Shown here: positions 1 through 8,720 of the stretch, piece by piece | Numbering within the stretch: the first letter of the stretch is position 1 | Layout: every line of letters begins with the position of its first letter | Source: Bog-473 sp963781955 | Lineage (GTDB): Bacteria > Actinomycetota > Acidimicrobiia > Acidimicrobiales > RAAP-2 | Assembly: GCA_963781955.1 (NCBI GenBank) | Contig: CAWAHU010000003.1 | Span: 248,001-312,000, forward strand | DNA length: 64,000 nt | Reading direction: 5' to 3' | Program-made: the position numbers and the translations under genes | The notes under the pieces: model-generated | What the model was told of the DNA's origin: nothing | The model's input: the letters and a program-made list of their open reading frames with translations, nothing else | The model's database searches: none

Positions 1-41
1 GACTTGCGCCGCTCGCGGTCGGACCGCTGACCGCGTCCCGC

Positions 42-1180
42 TCAGACGTCGCGGGGCAGCCCCAGCACCTTCTCGGCCACGATGTTGCGCTGCACCTCCG
101 CCGTGCCGCCGCCGATGGTGAGGGCCGGAGAGAAGAGGAACCCGCGGGACCAGGTGTCGCCGGCCGCACCGGACGCTGCCGCGCCGGGCACGGGGCCCGA
201 CCCCGACAACATGGCGTGCGCGCCGGCCAGGTCGCGGGCCACCCCCATGACGTGCTGGCCGTGCGCGTCGGCGATCGCCTTCCGCACCGAGGCCTCGGGC
301 CCCGGTGCCCGTCCGGCCAGCACGGCCGAGACGGTGCGCAGGCGCAGGACGCGGAGGATCTGCGACTCCGTCCAGACCGAGACGAGCGACTCTCGCAACA
401 CCGGGTCCGGCGCTCCGCCGGCGGCGCGCACCAGGTCGACCAGGTCGTCGGCCGTCGGCCCCATCCCCCACAACGCTCCCTCGCCGCTGAGCGACACCCG
501 CTCGTTGCCCAGCGTGACCTTGGCCAGCTCCCAACCGCCGTGCTCGGGCGCCGATGAGGTGGTCGGCCGGGAGGCGCACGTCGGTCGAGGAAGACCTCGT
601 TGAACGCGTGCTCGCCCGTCATGTCGATGAGCGGGCGGATCTCGACCCCCGGCGCGTCCATCGGGCACACGAAGTAGCTGATGCCCTGGTGCTTGGACGC
701 ACCGGGGTCGGTGCGGGCGAGCAGGATACCCCAGCGGGCCACGTGGGCGTAGCTGGTCCACACCTTCTGCCCGTTGACCACCCAGTGGTCGCCGTCACGC
801 TCGGCCTTGGTCGTGAGCGACGCCAGGTCCGACCCGGCGCCGGGCTCGGAGAAGAGCTGGCACCAGAACTCCTCACCGCTGAGCAACGGCCAGAGCCAGC
901 GCTCCTTCTGCTCGTCGGTGCCGGCGTAGAGAAGCGTGGGCCCGGCCCAGCCGATCCCGATGGGGTTGACCGGGCGCGTCACGCCGGCGCTCGGCGCAGC
1001 TCCTCGTCGATCACCAGCTGCGTGATCGGGTCGGCGTCGAGCCCGTAAGGTGCCGCCCAGTGCGGGGCGACGTAGCCCGCTTCGGCCAGCTGGCGGCCCG
1101 TCGGGCCGCGGGTGCGTCCCGAGCCACTCCCGGACCCGCCGCCGGCGCAGGTCGTCGTCACCAGGGAGGCCGAGGTCCAC
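42..1180 (-). pseudogene. Acyl-CoA dehydrogenase (FadE family), four frameshifts
   Basis: Piecing frames together gives a full-length acyl-CoA dehydrogenase of about 379 residues. It has the FAD/substrate region SEPGAGSDLASL, then WVVNGQKVWTS, and a C-terminal GGGTAEVQRNIVAEKVLG motif. The reading frame breaks near 1100 (one extra base), near 985 (one base missing or two extra), near 583 (one extra C) and near 546 (one extra C). Removing these restores a continuous reading frame from a GTG at 1180 to the TGA at 42. It would oxidise an acyl-CoA, plausibly in steroid or fatty-acid breakdown, since the next genes are acyl-CoA synthetases. Sequence error and true decay cannot be separated here. 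The family is certain; the substrate is unknown. Confidence 0.8.
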
Positions 1181-1266
1181 GCCGGGAGCGTAGGCTCATC
1201 GCCGTCTCACTGCCGCATGAGGCATGCCGGGGAGGCCGGGCGGGGGACGGTGGACTGGAGCGAGCA

Positions 1267-2892
1267 ATGACTGACTGGAACTACGCAGACGTGTGGGAGG
1301 TCGTGGCCGACGCGCAGCCGGACCTGGTCGCCGTGACCCAAGGTGCCCGCCACGTCACCTGGGGCGAGCTCGAACGTGGGGCCGACGGCGTGGCCCGCTT
1401 CCTGCTGGACCTGGACGTCGAGCAGCAGGACAAGGTGGCGGTCTACCTCTACAACTCTCCCGAGTACCTCCAGAGCACCTTCGCCGCCATGAAGGTCGGG
1501 CTGGTGCCGGTCAACACGAACTACCGCTACGGCGACGACGAGCTGGTCTACCTGTGGGACAACGCCGACGCGGTGGCCGTCGTCTTCCACGGCGCCTTCG
1601 TCGAGCGGATCGAGCGGATCCTCGACCGGGTGCCCAAGGTGTTGGGCTGGCTCTGGGTCGACGACGGCACCGGCCCGTGCCCCGACTGGGCCACGCCCTA
1701 CGACGAGGCGGCGGCATCCGCCGACGGCCGGGTTCGGGCCCCGTGGGATCGCAGCGGCGACGACCTCTACATGCTCTACACCGGCGGCACCACCGGCATG
1801 CCCAAGGGAGTGATGTGGCGCCAGGACGACCTCTTCGCCAGGCTGACCGAGAGCGGCGCCCGGCACTACGACCCCAGCGGGAGCCTCGACGACGTCCGGG
1901 ACGCGCTCGAAACCGCCCCGGGTGGGGTCACCCTGCTCCCGGCTTGCCCGCTCATGCACGGCACCGGCGCCTTCACCGCCAACACCACCTTCACCGAGGG
2001 AGGCCGGGTGGTCCTGCTCGAGTCACGCCACTACGACCCGGCCGAGATGCTCGACACCATCGAGCGCGAGAAGGTCAACGGCCTCGTGATCGTGGGCGAC
2101 CCCTTCTCGCGCCCGCTGCTGGCGGTGCTCGACGAGCACCCGGGGAAGTGGGACCTGAGCACGCTCGTCATGGTGATCTCGTCGGGGGCCATGTGGAGCG
2201 AGCCGGTCAAGGAGCGGCTGCTCGCCCACCACCCCGGCATGCTCCTGGTCGACGCCTTCAGCTCCTCGGAGGCCCTGGGCATGGGCGTGTCCGTGTCGGG
2301 GGGCGGGGCGGCGGCCAAGACGGCCTCGTTCACCATCGGGCCCGACGTGAAGGTGCTGAGCGAGGACGGCCACCTGGTCGAGCCGGGGTCCGACGAGGTG
2401 GGCGTGCTCGCCCTGGGTGGGCGCAACCCGCTCGGCTACTACAAGGACGACGAGAAGTCGGGCCGCACCTTCAAGGTGATCGACGGGGTGCGCTACTCCA
2501 TCCCGGGCGACTACGCGCAGGTCGGCGCCGACGGCACCATCCACCTGCTCGGCCGGGGCTCGGTCTGCATCAACTCGGGCGGCGAGAAGATCTACCCCGA
2601 GGAGGTCGAAGAGGCGCTCAAGACCCACGATGCCGTGCACGACGCCGTGGTCGTGGGCGTCCCCGACCCGGTCTACGGGGAGCAGATCGTGGCCGTGATC
2701 GAGCCGGTCGAGGGCCTGAGCGTGCCCGGCGAAGCCGAGCTGATCGGGCACGTGAAGGAGCGGCTGGCCCACTACAAGGCGCCACGGCGCGTCCGGGCCG
2801 TCGACACCCTCGGGCGCGCGCCCAACGGGAAGGTCGACTACAAGCGCCATCGCGCCGAGTCGATCGAGCAGCTCGGGGTCACCGCCGGCTGA
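1267..2892 (+). CDS. Acyl-CoA synthetase, FadD19/FadD17-like
   Basis: This is an AMP-forming acyl-CoA ligase of 541 residues. The P-loop YTGGTTGMPKG lies at about residues 171-181, followed by MWR, a form typical of the actinobacterial FadD17/FadD19 group that activates long or steroidal carboxylates. The C-terminal INSGGEKIYPEEVEE and the late GRAPNGKVDYK lysine motif are intact. The ATG at 1267 is chosen because GGAG sits about seven bases upstream and the family starts here; the frame is open further upstream but those codons do not resemble the family. It is divergent from the broken dehydrogenase. No KstR-like operator is visible upstream. The substrate is inferred from context. Confidence 0.88.
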   Translation: MTDWNYADVWEVVADAQPDLVAVTQGARHVTWGELERGADGVARFLLDLDVEQQDKVAVYLYNSPEYLQSTFAAMKVGLVPVNTNYRYGDDELVYLWDNADAVAVVFHGAFVERIERILDRVPKVLGWLWVDDGTGPCPDWATPYDEAAASADGRVRAPWDRSGDDLYMLYTGGTTGMPKGVMWRQDDLFARLTESGARHYDPSGSLDDVRDALETAPGGVTLLPACPLMHGTGAFTANTTFTEGGRVVLLESRHYDPAEMLDTIEREKVNGLVIVGDPFSRPLLAVLDEHPGKWDLSTLVMVISSGAMWSEPVKERLLAHHPGMLLVDAFSSSEALGMGVSVSGGGAAAKTASFTIGPDVKVLSEDGHLVEPGSDEVGVLALGGRNPLGYYKDDEKSGRTFKVIDGVRYSIPGDYAQVGADGTIHLLGRGSVCINSGGEKIYPEEVEEALKTHDAVHDAVVVGVPDPVYGEQIVAVIEPVEGLSVPGEAELIGHVKERLAHYKAPRRVRAVDTLGRAPNGKVDYKRHRAESIEQLGVTAG

Positions 2893-2921
2893 GGCCCTCC
2901 GGGCCGCGGCAGACTGGGTCG

Positions 2922-3563
2922 ATGTTCGTCGCGCCCGCCGACGCCACCTTCGGCGAGGAGGAGTGGCGCCCCTTCGTCGAGGCTCACCCCTTCGGGCACC
3001 TGGTCGCCCCTGGGGGCCCGCAACGCGAGATGCCCGTGGTGGTGCCCACTCAGTTCGTGCTCGAGCGGGACACGGTGTGGCTGCACCTGGTGCGGGCCAA
3101 CCCCGTGTTCGGCGCGTTGACCGAGAACCCGCGGGTGCTGCTCAGCGTGGCCGGTGACTGGGCGTTCATCCCCTCGGCGTGGAAGGCCATCGGCGACGAG
3201 AACCCCGCCCTCGGGATCCCCACCACCTATTACGGCGCGGCGCAGCTCGAGGGCCGGGCCACCGTCCTCGACGAGCGGACCACGCCCGGCTGCGTCGCCG
3301 CCGTCGTGCGGCGCCAACTGGCCACCCTCCAGCCCGGCCTCCGCGTCGCCGACCCCGCCGCGGCCCACCCGGCCCGTCTGCTCGGCATCCTCGGGATCGA
3401 GATCGCCGTGGAGCAGGTGACGGCCAAGTTCAAGTACGGGGGCAACGTCGACGAGGCGCACCGGCAGGCCGTGGTGGAGCGCCTGCGAGATCGGGGCGGT
3501 CCGCAGGACGATGTGGCGGCCGACCACGTGGTGCGGCGCCTCGAAGCGGAGAAGGGCTCCTGA
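2922..3563 (+). CDS. FMN-binding protein, PaiB-like
   Basis: The 213-residue product resembles the PaiB-like FMN-binding family: a split-barrel start (HPFGHLVAPGG), a central WAFIPSAWKA and a later TTYYGAAQLEG segment. Family members bind FMN and were first described as negative regulators of sporulation or protease genes, but most are uncharacterised, so a regulatory role should not be assumed. It follows the acyl-CoA synthetase by 29 bases in the same direction. An imperfect minus-10-like CAGACT ends six bases before the ATG, which would fit leaderless initiation. It converges on the SRPBCC gene with a hairpin in between. Confidence 0.7.
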   Translation: MFVAPADATFGEEEWRPFVEAHPFGHLVAPGGPQREMPVVVPTQFVLERDTVWLHLVRANPVFGALTENPRVLLSVAGDWAFIPSAWKAIGDENPALGIPTTYYGAAQLEGRATVLDERTTPGCVAAVVRRQLATLQPGLRVADPAAAHPARLLGILGIEIAVEQVTAKFKYGGNVDEAHRQAVVERLRDRGGPQDDVAADHVVRRLEAEKGS

Positions 3564-3579
3564 GCCGGCGCTAGCCGGC
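3564..3579. terminator. Hairpin between convergent genes
   Basis: GCCGGC, the loop GCTA and GCCGGC form a perfect six-base-pair stem starting immediately after the stop of the flavin-binding gene. The loop and right arm include the stop codon of the convergent SRPBCC gene. There is no T tract on either side, so it is only terminator-like, but its position suits a bidirectional transcription end. Confidence 0.5.
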
Positions 3580-4035
3580 CCCCGCCGACGTGGCTGCGAC
3601 GGCCAGCTCGGCCAGGGTCGCCGCCATCTCCTGCTCGGCGTGCGCGGCCCCGTGGTCGCCCAGCACCCGGGCAACCACGGTGAACCAGCGAGCCCGGTGG
3701 TCCTGCCACGACTCGGTGACCCGGCACCCGCTCGGGGTGTCCTCGAACTCGTAGCGCCAGCTGGCCACGGCGATCGGTCCCGAGCTGACCGCGAACTCGA
3801 ACACGGCGCCCGGCTCGCAGGCGACGACGGTGGCGTCGGTCGACCAACGCCAGAAGCCGTTCCGGTTCCGGCCGCGGAAGACGGCGCCGACGGCGGGGCC
3901 CGTCGCTCCCTTGACCCACCGGCCACCTGTGTTCTCCGGGGACCACTCCCCCATGCGGGGCAGGTCGGAGACGAGCGCCCAGACCTTCTCGGCCGGGGAG
4001 GCGATGTCGCGGGTGACCGCGGTCGCGTAGGGCAC
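3571..4035 (-). CDS. SRPBCC family protein (polyketide cyclase/START-like)
   Basis: The 154-residue product starts with the classical SRPBCC pattern: TRDIASPAEKVWALVSDLPR, then WSPENTGGRWVKG, and later SWRYEFEDTPSGCRVTESW. These proteins form a helix-grip pocket for hydrophobic ligands such as lipids or sterols. Its position between two acyl-CoA synthetases fits a ligand-handling role in the steroid locus, but that is inference. The GTG at 4035 is preferred because a TACGGT minus-10 hexamer ends six bases upstream, the pattern of a leaderless transcript. No Shine-Dalgarno is visible. Confidence 0.8.
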   Translation of the reverse strand: MPYATAVTRDIASPAEKVWALVSDLPRMGEWSPENTGGRWVKGATGPAVGAVFRGRNRNGFWRWSTDATVVACEPGAVFEFAVSSGPIAVASWRYEFEDTPSGCRVTESWQDHRARWFTVVARVLGDHGAAHAEQEMAATLAELAVAATSAGAG

Positions 4036-4041
4036 GGGGAC

Positions 4042-4047
4042 ACCGTA
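4042..4047 (-). promoter_or_regulatory. Minus-10 TACGGT, leaderless start of SRPBCC gene
   Basis: On the minus strand TACGGT (a TANNNT hexamer) is followed by six bases and then the GTG start at 4035. This spacing puts transcription and translation start at the same place. Confidence 0.5.
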
Positions 4048-4112
4048 GTGGCGGCGCTCCCGGTCCGCGGGCTCCGGCGGGCCAAGGCGGGTCTCCTGAT
4101 TCTCCGCAGAAA

Positions 4113-4126
4113 GAGAACGTGTTCTA
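4113..4126 (+). promoter_or_regulatory. KstR-like operator
   Basis: GAGAACGTGTTCTA matches TnnAACnnGTTnnA at every defined position except the first T. It overlaps the putative minus-10 TAACCT and lies 12 bases before the acyl-CoA synthetase ATG, an ideal place for a repressor. KstR itself is not in the window. Confidence 0.65.
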
Positions 4127-4130
4127 ACCT
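4125..4130 (+). promoter_or_regulatory. Minus-10 TAACCT, leaderless start of fadD
   Basis: TAACCT is followed by exactly seven bases and the ATG at 4138. No Shine-Dalgarno precedes the ATG, so a leaderless mRNA is likely. The hexamer overlaps the right edge of the KstR-like site. Confidence 0.55.
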
Positions 4131-4137
4131 GAGCGCG

Positions 4138-5745
4138 ATGAAGTTCAACCTCGCCGACCTCTTCGAGGCCGCGGTCGACGCCTTCCCCGAACGGGAGTAC
4201 ATCGTCGCCGACGGCAAGCGCCGGACCTACGCCGAAATGGAAGCGCGGGCCAACCAGCTGGCCCACTACCTCGAGTCGCTCGGCATCGAGCCGGGGGACC
4301 ACGTCGGCATCTACGCCTACAACTCGGTCGAGTGGGTCGAGACGGCGTGGGCCGTGTTCAAGCTCCGGGCCGTCTGGATCAACATCAACTACCGCTACGT
4401 GGAGGACGAACTTCGCTACCTGATGGGCAACGCGGACCTCAAGGCGCTTGTCTTCCAGCGCGAGTTCTCGCCGCTCGTCGCCGCCCTGCAGACCGAATTG
4501 CCGTCGCTCGAGCACCTTCTGGTGATCGAAGACGGGAGCGGCGGCGAGCAGGTACCCGGGGCCGTCGCCTACGAGGAGGCGCTGGCCGGTCAGTCGGCCG
4601 AGCGCGATTTCGGGCCCCGGTCGGGCGACGACCTCTACATCCTCTACACCGGGGGCACCACCGGCATGCCCAAGGGCGTGGTGTGGCGCCACGAAGACGT
4701 CTTCTACGCGCTGGGCGGCGGCGTCGATCCGACGACCAACGAGCGAGCGACCCACCCCGGCGCCATGGTGGCCAAGGGGGCGGGCGGTGGCCTGGTCCAC
4801 CTCCCCGTGGCGCCACTGATGCACGGCGCCACCCAGTGGTGCGTCATGGGGCAGAGCTTCGTGGGGTCCAAGATCGTCCTCACGGCCAAGTTCGACCCTC
4901 ACCACGTCTGGCGCCTGGTCGGCGAGGAGCGGGTGAACTCGGTGATGATCACCGGCGACGCCATGGGCAAGCCAATGATCGAGACGCTCGCGGCGCAGCG
5001 CGACGACTACGACCTCTCGTCGCTCCTCGCCGTCGTCTCGTCCGCCGCGCTCTTCTCCGCCCCGGTGAAGGACCAGTTCTTCGAGCACCTGCCGAACCTG
5101 GTCATCACCGACGCCATCGGGTCCTCGGAGGGTGGCAACAACGGCATGACGGTGATCACGGCGGGCAACACGGCCATGAAGAGCGGGCCTACCGTGCGCC
5201 TGGTGGGCGACACGGTGGTCTTCGACGAGAACCTCGAGCCCGTGCAGCCCGGCTCGGGGGTCATCGGGAGGATCGCGCGCTCGGGGGACATCCCCGTCGG
5301 CTACTACAACGACCCCGAGAAGACGGCGCAGGTGTTCATTCACGTGCGCGGGACGCGCTACGTGATGCCCGGAGACTACGCCACGGTGGAGGAGGACGGT
5401 TCCATCACGCTCCTCGGCCGGGGCTCGATCGTCATCAACTCGGGCGGAGAGAAGATCTTCCCCGAGGAGGTGGAGTCTGCGGTCCGCTCCCACCCCGACG
5501 TGATGGACGCCATCGTGTGCGGGGCGCCCGACGAGCGCTGGGGCCAGACCGTTGCCGCCATCGTCCAGCCACGGGCCGGGCACCAGCCGCCCTCGCTCGA
5601 GTCGCTCCAAGAACACTGCCGGAAGTCGGTCGCCGGTTACAAGGTGCCCCGGCGGCTCTACGTCGTCGACGCGGTCGAACGCGCCCCTTCGGGCAAACCC
5701 GACTACACCTGGGCCGCCGAGGTGGTTGCCACCGGCGAGGGCTGA
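4138..5745 (+). CDS. Steroid-type acyl-CoA synthetase, FadD19/FadD17-like
   Basis: This 535-residue AMP-forming ligase is a paralogue of the one at 1267. It has YTGGTTGMPKGVVWR at about residues 170-184, the C-terminal INSGGEKIFPEEVES and the catalytic lysine region ERAPSGKPDYTW. In mycobacteria this ligase group thioesterifies the C26/C24 carboxyl of the oxidised cholesterol side chain before beta-oxidation. The KstR-like operator overlapping its promoter supports membership in a steroid regulon. The ATG at 4138 is fixed by the leaderless promoter. Whether it acts on a cholesterol or a branched sterol side chain cannot be told from sequence. Confidence 0.88.
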   Translation: MKFNLADLFEAAVDAFPEREYIVADGKRRTYAEMEARANQLAHYLESLGIEPGDHVGIYAYNSVEWVETAWAVFKLRAVWININYRYVEDELRYLMGNADLKALVFQREFSPLVAALQTELPSLEHLLVIEDGSGGEQVPGAVAYEEALAGQSAERDFGPRSGDDLYILYTGGTTGMPKGVVWRHEDVFYALGGGVDPTTNERATHPGAMVAKGAGGGLVHLPVAPLMHGATQWCVMGQSFVGSKIVLTAKFDPHHVWRLVGEERVNSVMITGDAMGKPMIETLAAQRDDYDLSSLLAVVSSAALFSAPVKDQFFEHLPNLVITDAIGSSEGGNNGMTVITAGNTAMKSGPTVRLVGDTVVFDENLEPVQPGSGVIGRIARSGDIPVGYYNDPEKTAQVFIHVRGTRYVMPGDYATVEEDGSITLLGRGSIVINSGGEKIFPEEVESAVRSHPDVMDAIVCGAPDERWGQTVAAIVQPRAGHQPPSLESLQEHCRKSVAGYKVPRRLYVVDAVERAPSGKPDYTWAAEVVATGEG

Positions 5746-5844
5746 GAAGCCCGAGCCCGCGGTGGGCCGAAGGCCTCATCGACAAGGGCGGCGGCGGCGG
5801 GTTAGCCTGCGACCATCGCCGGGGGAACGAGGACGTCGGAGCGC

Positions 5845-8067
5845 TTGGGGCGCGCGCGGTCGGGCCCGGGCCCGGGACGCCTGCACTCGGTCATGGGCGC
5901 CACGACGGTGACGTTGCTCGTCGCCGGCGGCTCCGTCACGGCCGCCGTCGCCAAGGCCGCCGCCTCGGCCGGGGCCGCCGACCCGGGCGCATCGGTCCGC
6001 GGGCACGACCTCTCCGCGGCGTCGTGGACCGTCTACCACGGTGACGCCGCCGGAACGGGCGTGGACACCTCGGGCGTCACCTTCTCCCCGCCCTCCCCCG
6101 CGTGGACCTCCGCGGCCCTCGACGGCCAGACCTACGGCTCGCCGCTCGAGGCCACAGGGCGCGTCTTCGTCGCCACCGAGAACGACACCGTCTACGCGCT
6201 GCGCGCCGACACAGGTGCCGTCCTGTGGTCGTCACACGTCGGGACCGCCGTCCCCTCGGGCAACCTCCCCTGTGGCGACATCAGCCCGACGGTCGGCATC
6301 ACCGGCACCCCCGTCGTCGACCAGGCCCGTGGCGAGATCTTCGTCGTGGCCGACGAGCTGGTGAACGGGTCGCCCGCGCACGTCCTCTACGGGCTCGACA
6401 TGTACAGCGGGACGCTGCGGCTGGCACAGCCCGTCGACCCGCCGGGGCAGTCGCCGTCGGCCATCCTCCAGCGGACGGGGCTCAACCTCACCAACGGCAG
6501 CGTCGTCTTCGGGTACGGGGGGAACGACGGCGACTGTGCGACCTACAGCGGGTGGATCGTCTCGGAGCCCGAGGGCGGCGGCTCGCCCGGCTTCTACGCC
6601 ACCACCCCAAACTTCCAGAAGGGTGCGGTGTGGATGGGCGGCGCCGCACCCGAGGTCGACGCTGCGGGCAACATCTGGGCCGCCACCGGTAACGGGTCGT
6701 CGGACAACCCCTACGACTACAGCGACTCGGTACTCGAGCTGTCATCGGGGCTCACACGCACGCAGTTCTTCGCGCCGACGACCTGGCCCACCGACAACGC
6801 GTCCGACGCGGATCTCGGATCGACCGCGCCGGCGCTGCTGCAGAACGGGAGCGCCCTGCAGGTCGGCAAGTCCTCCACGGCCTATCTGCTGAACCGTTCC
6901 TTGCTCGGTGGGATCTCCACGCCGCCCAACGCGCCGGCGTGCGGGAGCGACGCCGACGGTGGGGACGCCGCATCGGGCACGGTCGTGTACGTGCCGTGCA
7001 ACACCGGGCTCGAGGCGATCGAGACGAGCTCGGGCACGCCGGTGGTGCTGTGGCAGTCGAGCAGTGCCAGTCGACCACCCATCGTCGCCGGCGGGCTGGT
7101 GTGGTCGATCGGCAGCAGCACCCTGTACGGGCTCGACCCCGCATCGGGGAACACAGTCGAGCAAGTCGCCGTGGGCAGCCAGGCGAACCACTTCCCGACC
7201 CCTGCGGTCGGCGACGGCCTCCTGCTCGCACCCAGCGCCGATCAGGTGCACGCGTTCTCCGGGTCGGCCGGCCTGCCCGGACCTCCGTCGCCCCCGCCCC
7301 CGGCTCCCCCTGGCTGGTCGTACTGGACGGTGGCCTCCGACGGCGGGATCTTCAGCTTCGGCAACGCCGGCTTCTACGGATCGGCCGGCAGCCTGCATCT
7401 CGTCAAGCCCATCGTGGGCATGACGCCGACGAGGTCCCGGGGCGGCTACTGGCTCGTGGCGTCGGACGGCGGCATCTTCGGCTACGGCGACGCGACCTTC
7501 GACGGCTCCATGGGGGGCAAGCCGCTCAACAAGCCGATCGTCGGCATGGCGGCCACGCCCGACGGCGGCGGCTACTGGCTCGTGGCGTCGGACGGCGGCA
7601 TCTTCGGCTACGGCGACGCCACCTTCTACGGCTCCATGGGGGGCAAGCCGCTCAACAAGCCGATCGTCGGCATGGCGTCGACGGCCGATGGGCACGGCTA
7701 CTGGCTCGTGGCGTCCGACGGCGGCATCTTCGGCTATGGCGACGCCACCTTCTACGGCTCCATGGGGGGCAAGCCGCTCAACAAATCGATCGTCGGCATG
7801 GCGTCGACGGCCGACGGGCACGGCTACTGGCTCGTGGCGTCCGACGGCGGCATCTTCGGCTACGGCGACGCCGTCTTCTATGGCTCGACCGGCTCGCTCG
7901 TGCTCAACAAACCCGTGGTGGGCATGGCGGTCACCCCCGACGGCGGTGGCTACTGGACGGTGGCCGCCGACGGCGGGATCTTCACCTACGGGGACGCCGG
8001 GTTCACCGGCTCCGAGGGGGGTCTCGCGCTCAACCGGCCCATGGTCGGCATGGCGGCGGCCGGTTGA
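5845..8067 (+). CDS. Secreted PQQ-type beta-propeller protein with six C-terminal 42-residue repeats
   Basis: The product is about 740 residues. A basic N-terminus and a hydrophobic stretch around VTLLVAGGSVTAAVA suggest a signal peptide. Residues of roughly 60-470 resemble PQQ-like propeller blades (VFVATENDTVYALRADTGAVLW; LVWSIGSSTLYGLDPASG). A proline linker leads to six tandem repeats of the type GYWLVASDGGIFGYGD. The start is uncertain: a TTG at 5845 lies about 12 bases after GAGG, and an ATG at 5893 would still leave a signal peptide. No PQQ dehydrogenase catalytic set was recognised, so a scaffold or adhesion role is as likely as an enzyme. Similar repeats are common in Acidimicrobiia (from memory). 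Confidence 0.75.
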   Translation: MGRARSGPGPGRLHSVMGATTVTLLVAGGSVTAAVAKAAASAGAADPGASVRGHDLSAASWTVYHGDAAGTGVDTSGVTFSPPSPAWTSAALDGQTYGSPLEATGRVFVATENDTVYALRADTGAVLWSSHVGTAVPSGNLPCGDISPTVGITGTPVVDQARGEIFVVADELVNGSPAHVLYGLDMYSGTLRLAQPVDPPGQSPSAILQRTGLNLTNGSVVFGYGGNDGDCATYSGWIVSEPEGGGSPGFYATTPNFQKGAVWMGGAAPEVDAAGNIWAATGNGSSDNPYDYSDSVLELSSGLTRTQFFAPTTWPTDNASDADLGSTAPALLQNGSALQVGKSSTAYLLNRSLLGGISTPPNAPACGSDADGGDAASGTVVYVPCNTGLEAIETSSGTPVVLWQSSSASRPPIVAGGLVWSIGSSTLYGLDPASGNTVEQVAVGSQANHFPTPAVGDGLLLAPSADQVHAFSGSAGLPGPPSPPPPAPPGWSYWTVASDGGIFSFGNAGFYGSAGSLHLVKPIVGMTPTRSRGGYWLVASDGGIFGYGDATFDGSMGGKPLNKPIVGMAATPDGGGYWLVASDGGIFGYGDATFYGSMGGKPLNKPIVGMASTADGHGYWLVASDGGIFGYGDATFYGSMGGKPLNKSIVGMASTADGHGYWLVASDGGIFGYGDAVFYGSTGSLVLNKPVVGMAVTPDGGGYWTVAADGGIFTYGDAGFTGSEGGLALNRPMVGMAAAG
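7318..8064 (+). repeat. Six tandem 126-bp coding repeats
   Basis: The unit encodes 42 residues with the core YWLVASDGGIFGYGDA followed by a GS-rich turn and a PIVGM strand. Units begin near 7318, 7444, 7570, 7696, 7822 and 7948. Units 2-5 are nearly identical in DNA while the outer two have diverged, indicating recent internal duplication and possible copy-number error in assembly. Confidence 0.9.
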
Positions 8068-8116
8068 GCAATCGGTATGGCGGACCGCCGAGGGCCGTCC
8101 ACGCGAGGATGCCGGT

Positions 8117-8719
8117 GTGGCCGTCGCCCCGCTCCTCGTCCTGACCGGCTCGCCCGGCTGCGGCAAGACCACCGTGGCCCCACTGGTGGCCGACCGCCAC
8201 GAGCCCTCGGTCTGCCTGAGCCTGGACTGGTTCTTCGCCGCGCTGCGGCGGGGCGCGGTCGAACCGTGGCGCGCCGAAGCGCACGGGCAGAACAGGACCG
8301 TGCTCGAGGCCGCCGCGGCGGCCGCAGTGGTCTTCGCCGCAGGCGGCTGGGTCACCGTCGGCGAAGGCATCGTGTACCCCTTCATGATGGACCTTTTCGC
8401 CGACGCATGTGCGACGCGCCGGGTCCCACTGCACTACGCCGTGTTGCGCGCCCCGATCGCCACGGTGCGCCGCCGTGTCGTGGACCGCCGGGGCGAGCCG
8501 GAGCACGCCGGCGCGTTGGCCGACACCGAGGTGGTCCACGACCTGTGGTCCCAGTTCGAGCGCCACGGCACCGACGAGCGTCACCGGGTGGACGTCGGGG
8601 GCCTCGCGCCCGCCGCGGTGGTGGCCGAGATCGACCGGAGGATGTCAGCCGGCGAGTTGCTCTGGGGACGGCCCGACCCGGACGCGCAGCCGGGCGGGCC
8701 GGCGGTCGCGCCCCGATGA
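8117..8719 (+). CDS. P-loop kinase-like ATPase (AAA family, small)
   Basis: This 200-residue protein opens with a Walker A motif GSPGCGKTT at about residues 11-19, followed by a DWFF segment and a later RRRVVDRRGEPEH region that looks like the arginine-rich lid of small-molecule kinases. The fold is of the chloramphenicol phosphotransferase or zeta-toxin kinase type, but substrate residues are not diagnostic. No antitoxin gene lies beside it. The GTG at 8117 has GAGGA about eight bases upstream. It converges on the LLM oxidoreductase with one base between stops. The substrate is unknown. Confidence 0.65.
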   Translation: MAVAPLLVLTGSPGCGKTTVAPLVADRHEPSVCLSLDWFFAALRRGAVEPWRAEAHGQNRTVLEAAAAAAVVFAAGGWVTVGEGIVYPFMMDLFADACATRRVPLHYAVLRAPIATVRRRVVDRRGEPEHAGALADTEVVHDLWSQFERHGTDERHRVDVGGLAPAAVVAEIDRRMSAGELLWGRPDPDAQPGGPAVAPR

Positions 8720-8720
8720 C

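Noticed and set aside
2023..2850. Long antisense frame in the first fadD gene
   Set aside because: It is fully overlapped by a well-conserved synthetase and has His/Asp/Val-rich shadow composition.
3571..5616. A 681-codon minus-strand frame across the fadD gene
   Set aside because: Only its last 154 codons (4035 down to 3571) resemble a protein family; the rest is antisense to a clear acyl-CoA synthetase and is a GC-rich shadow.
8117..8719. Zeta-toxin of a toxin-antitoxin pair
   Set aside because: Only the Walker A region matches generally; no small antitoxin gene is present on either side.
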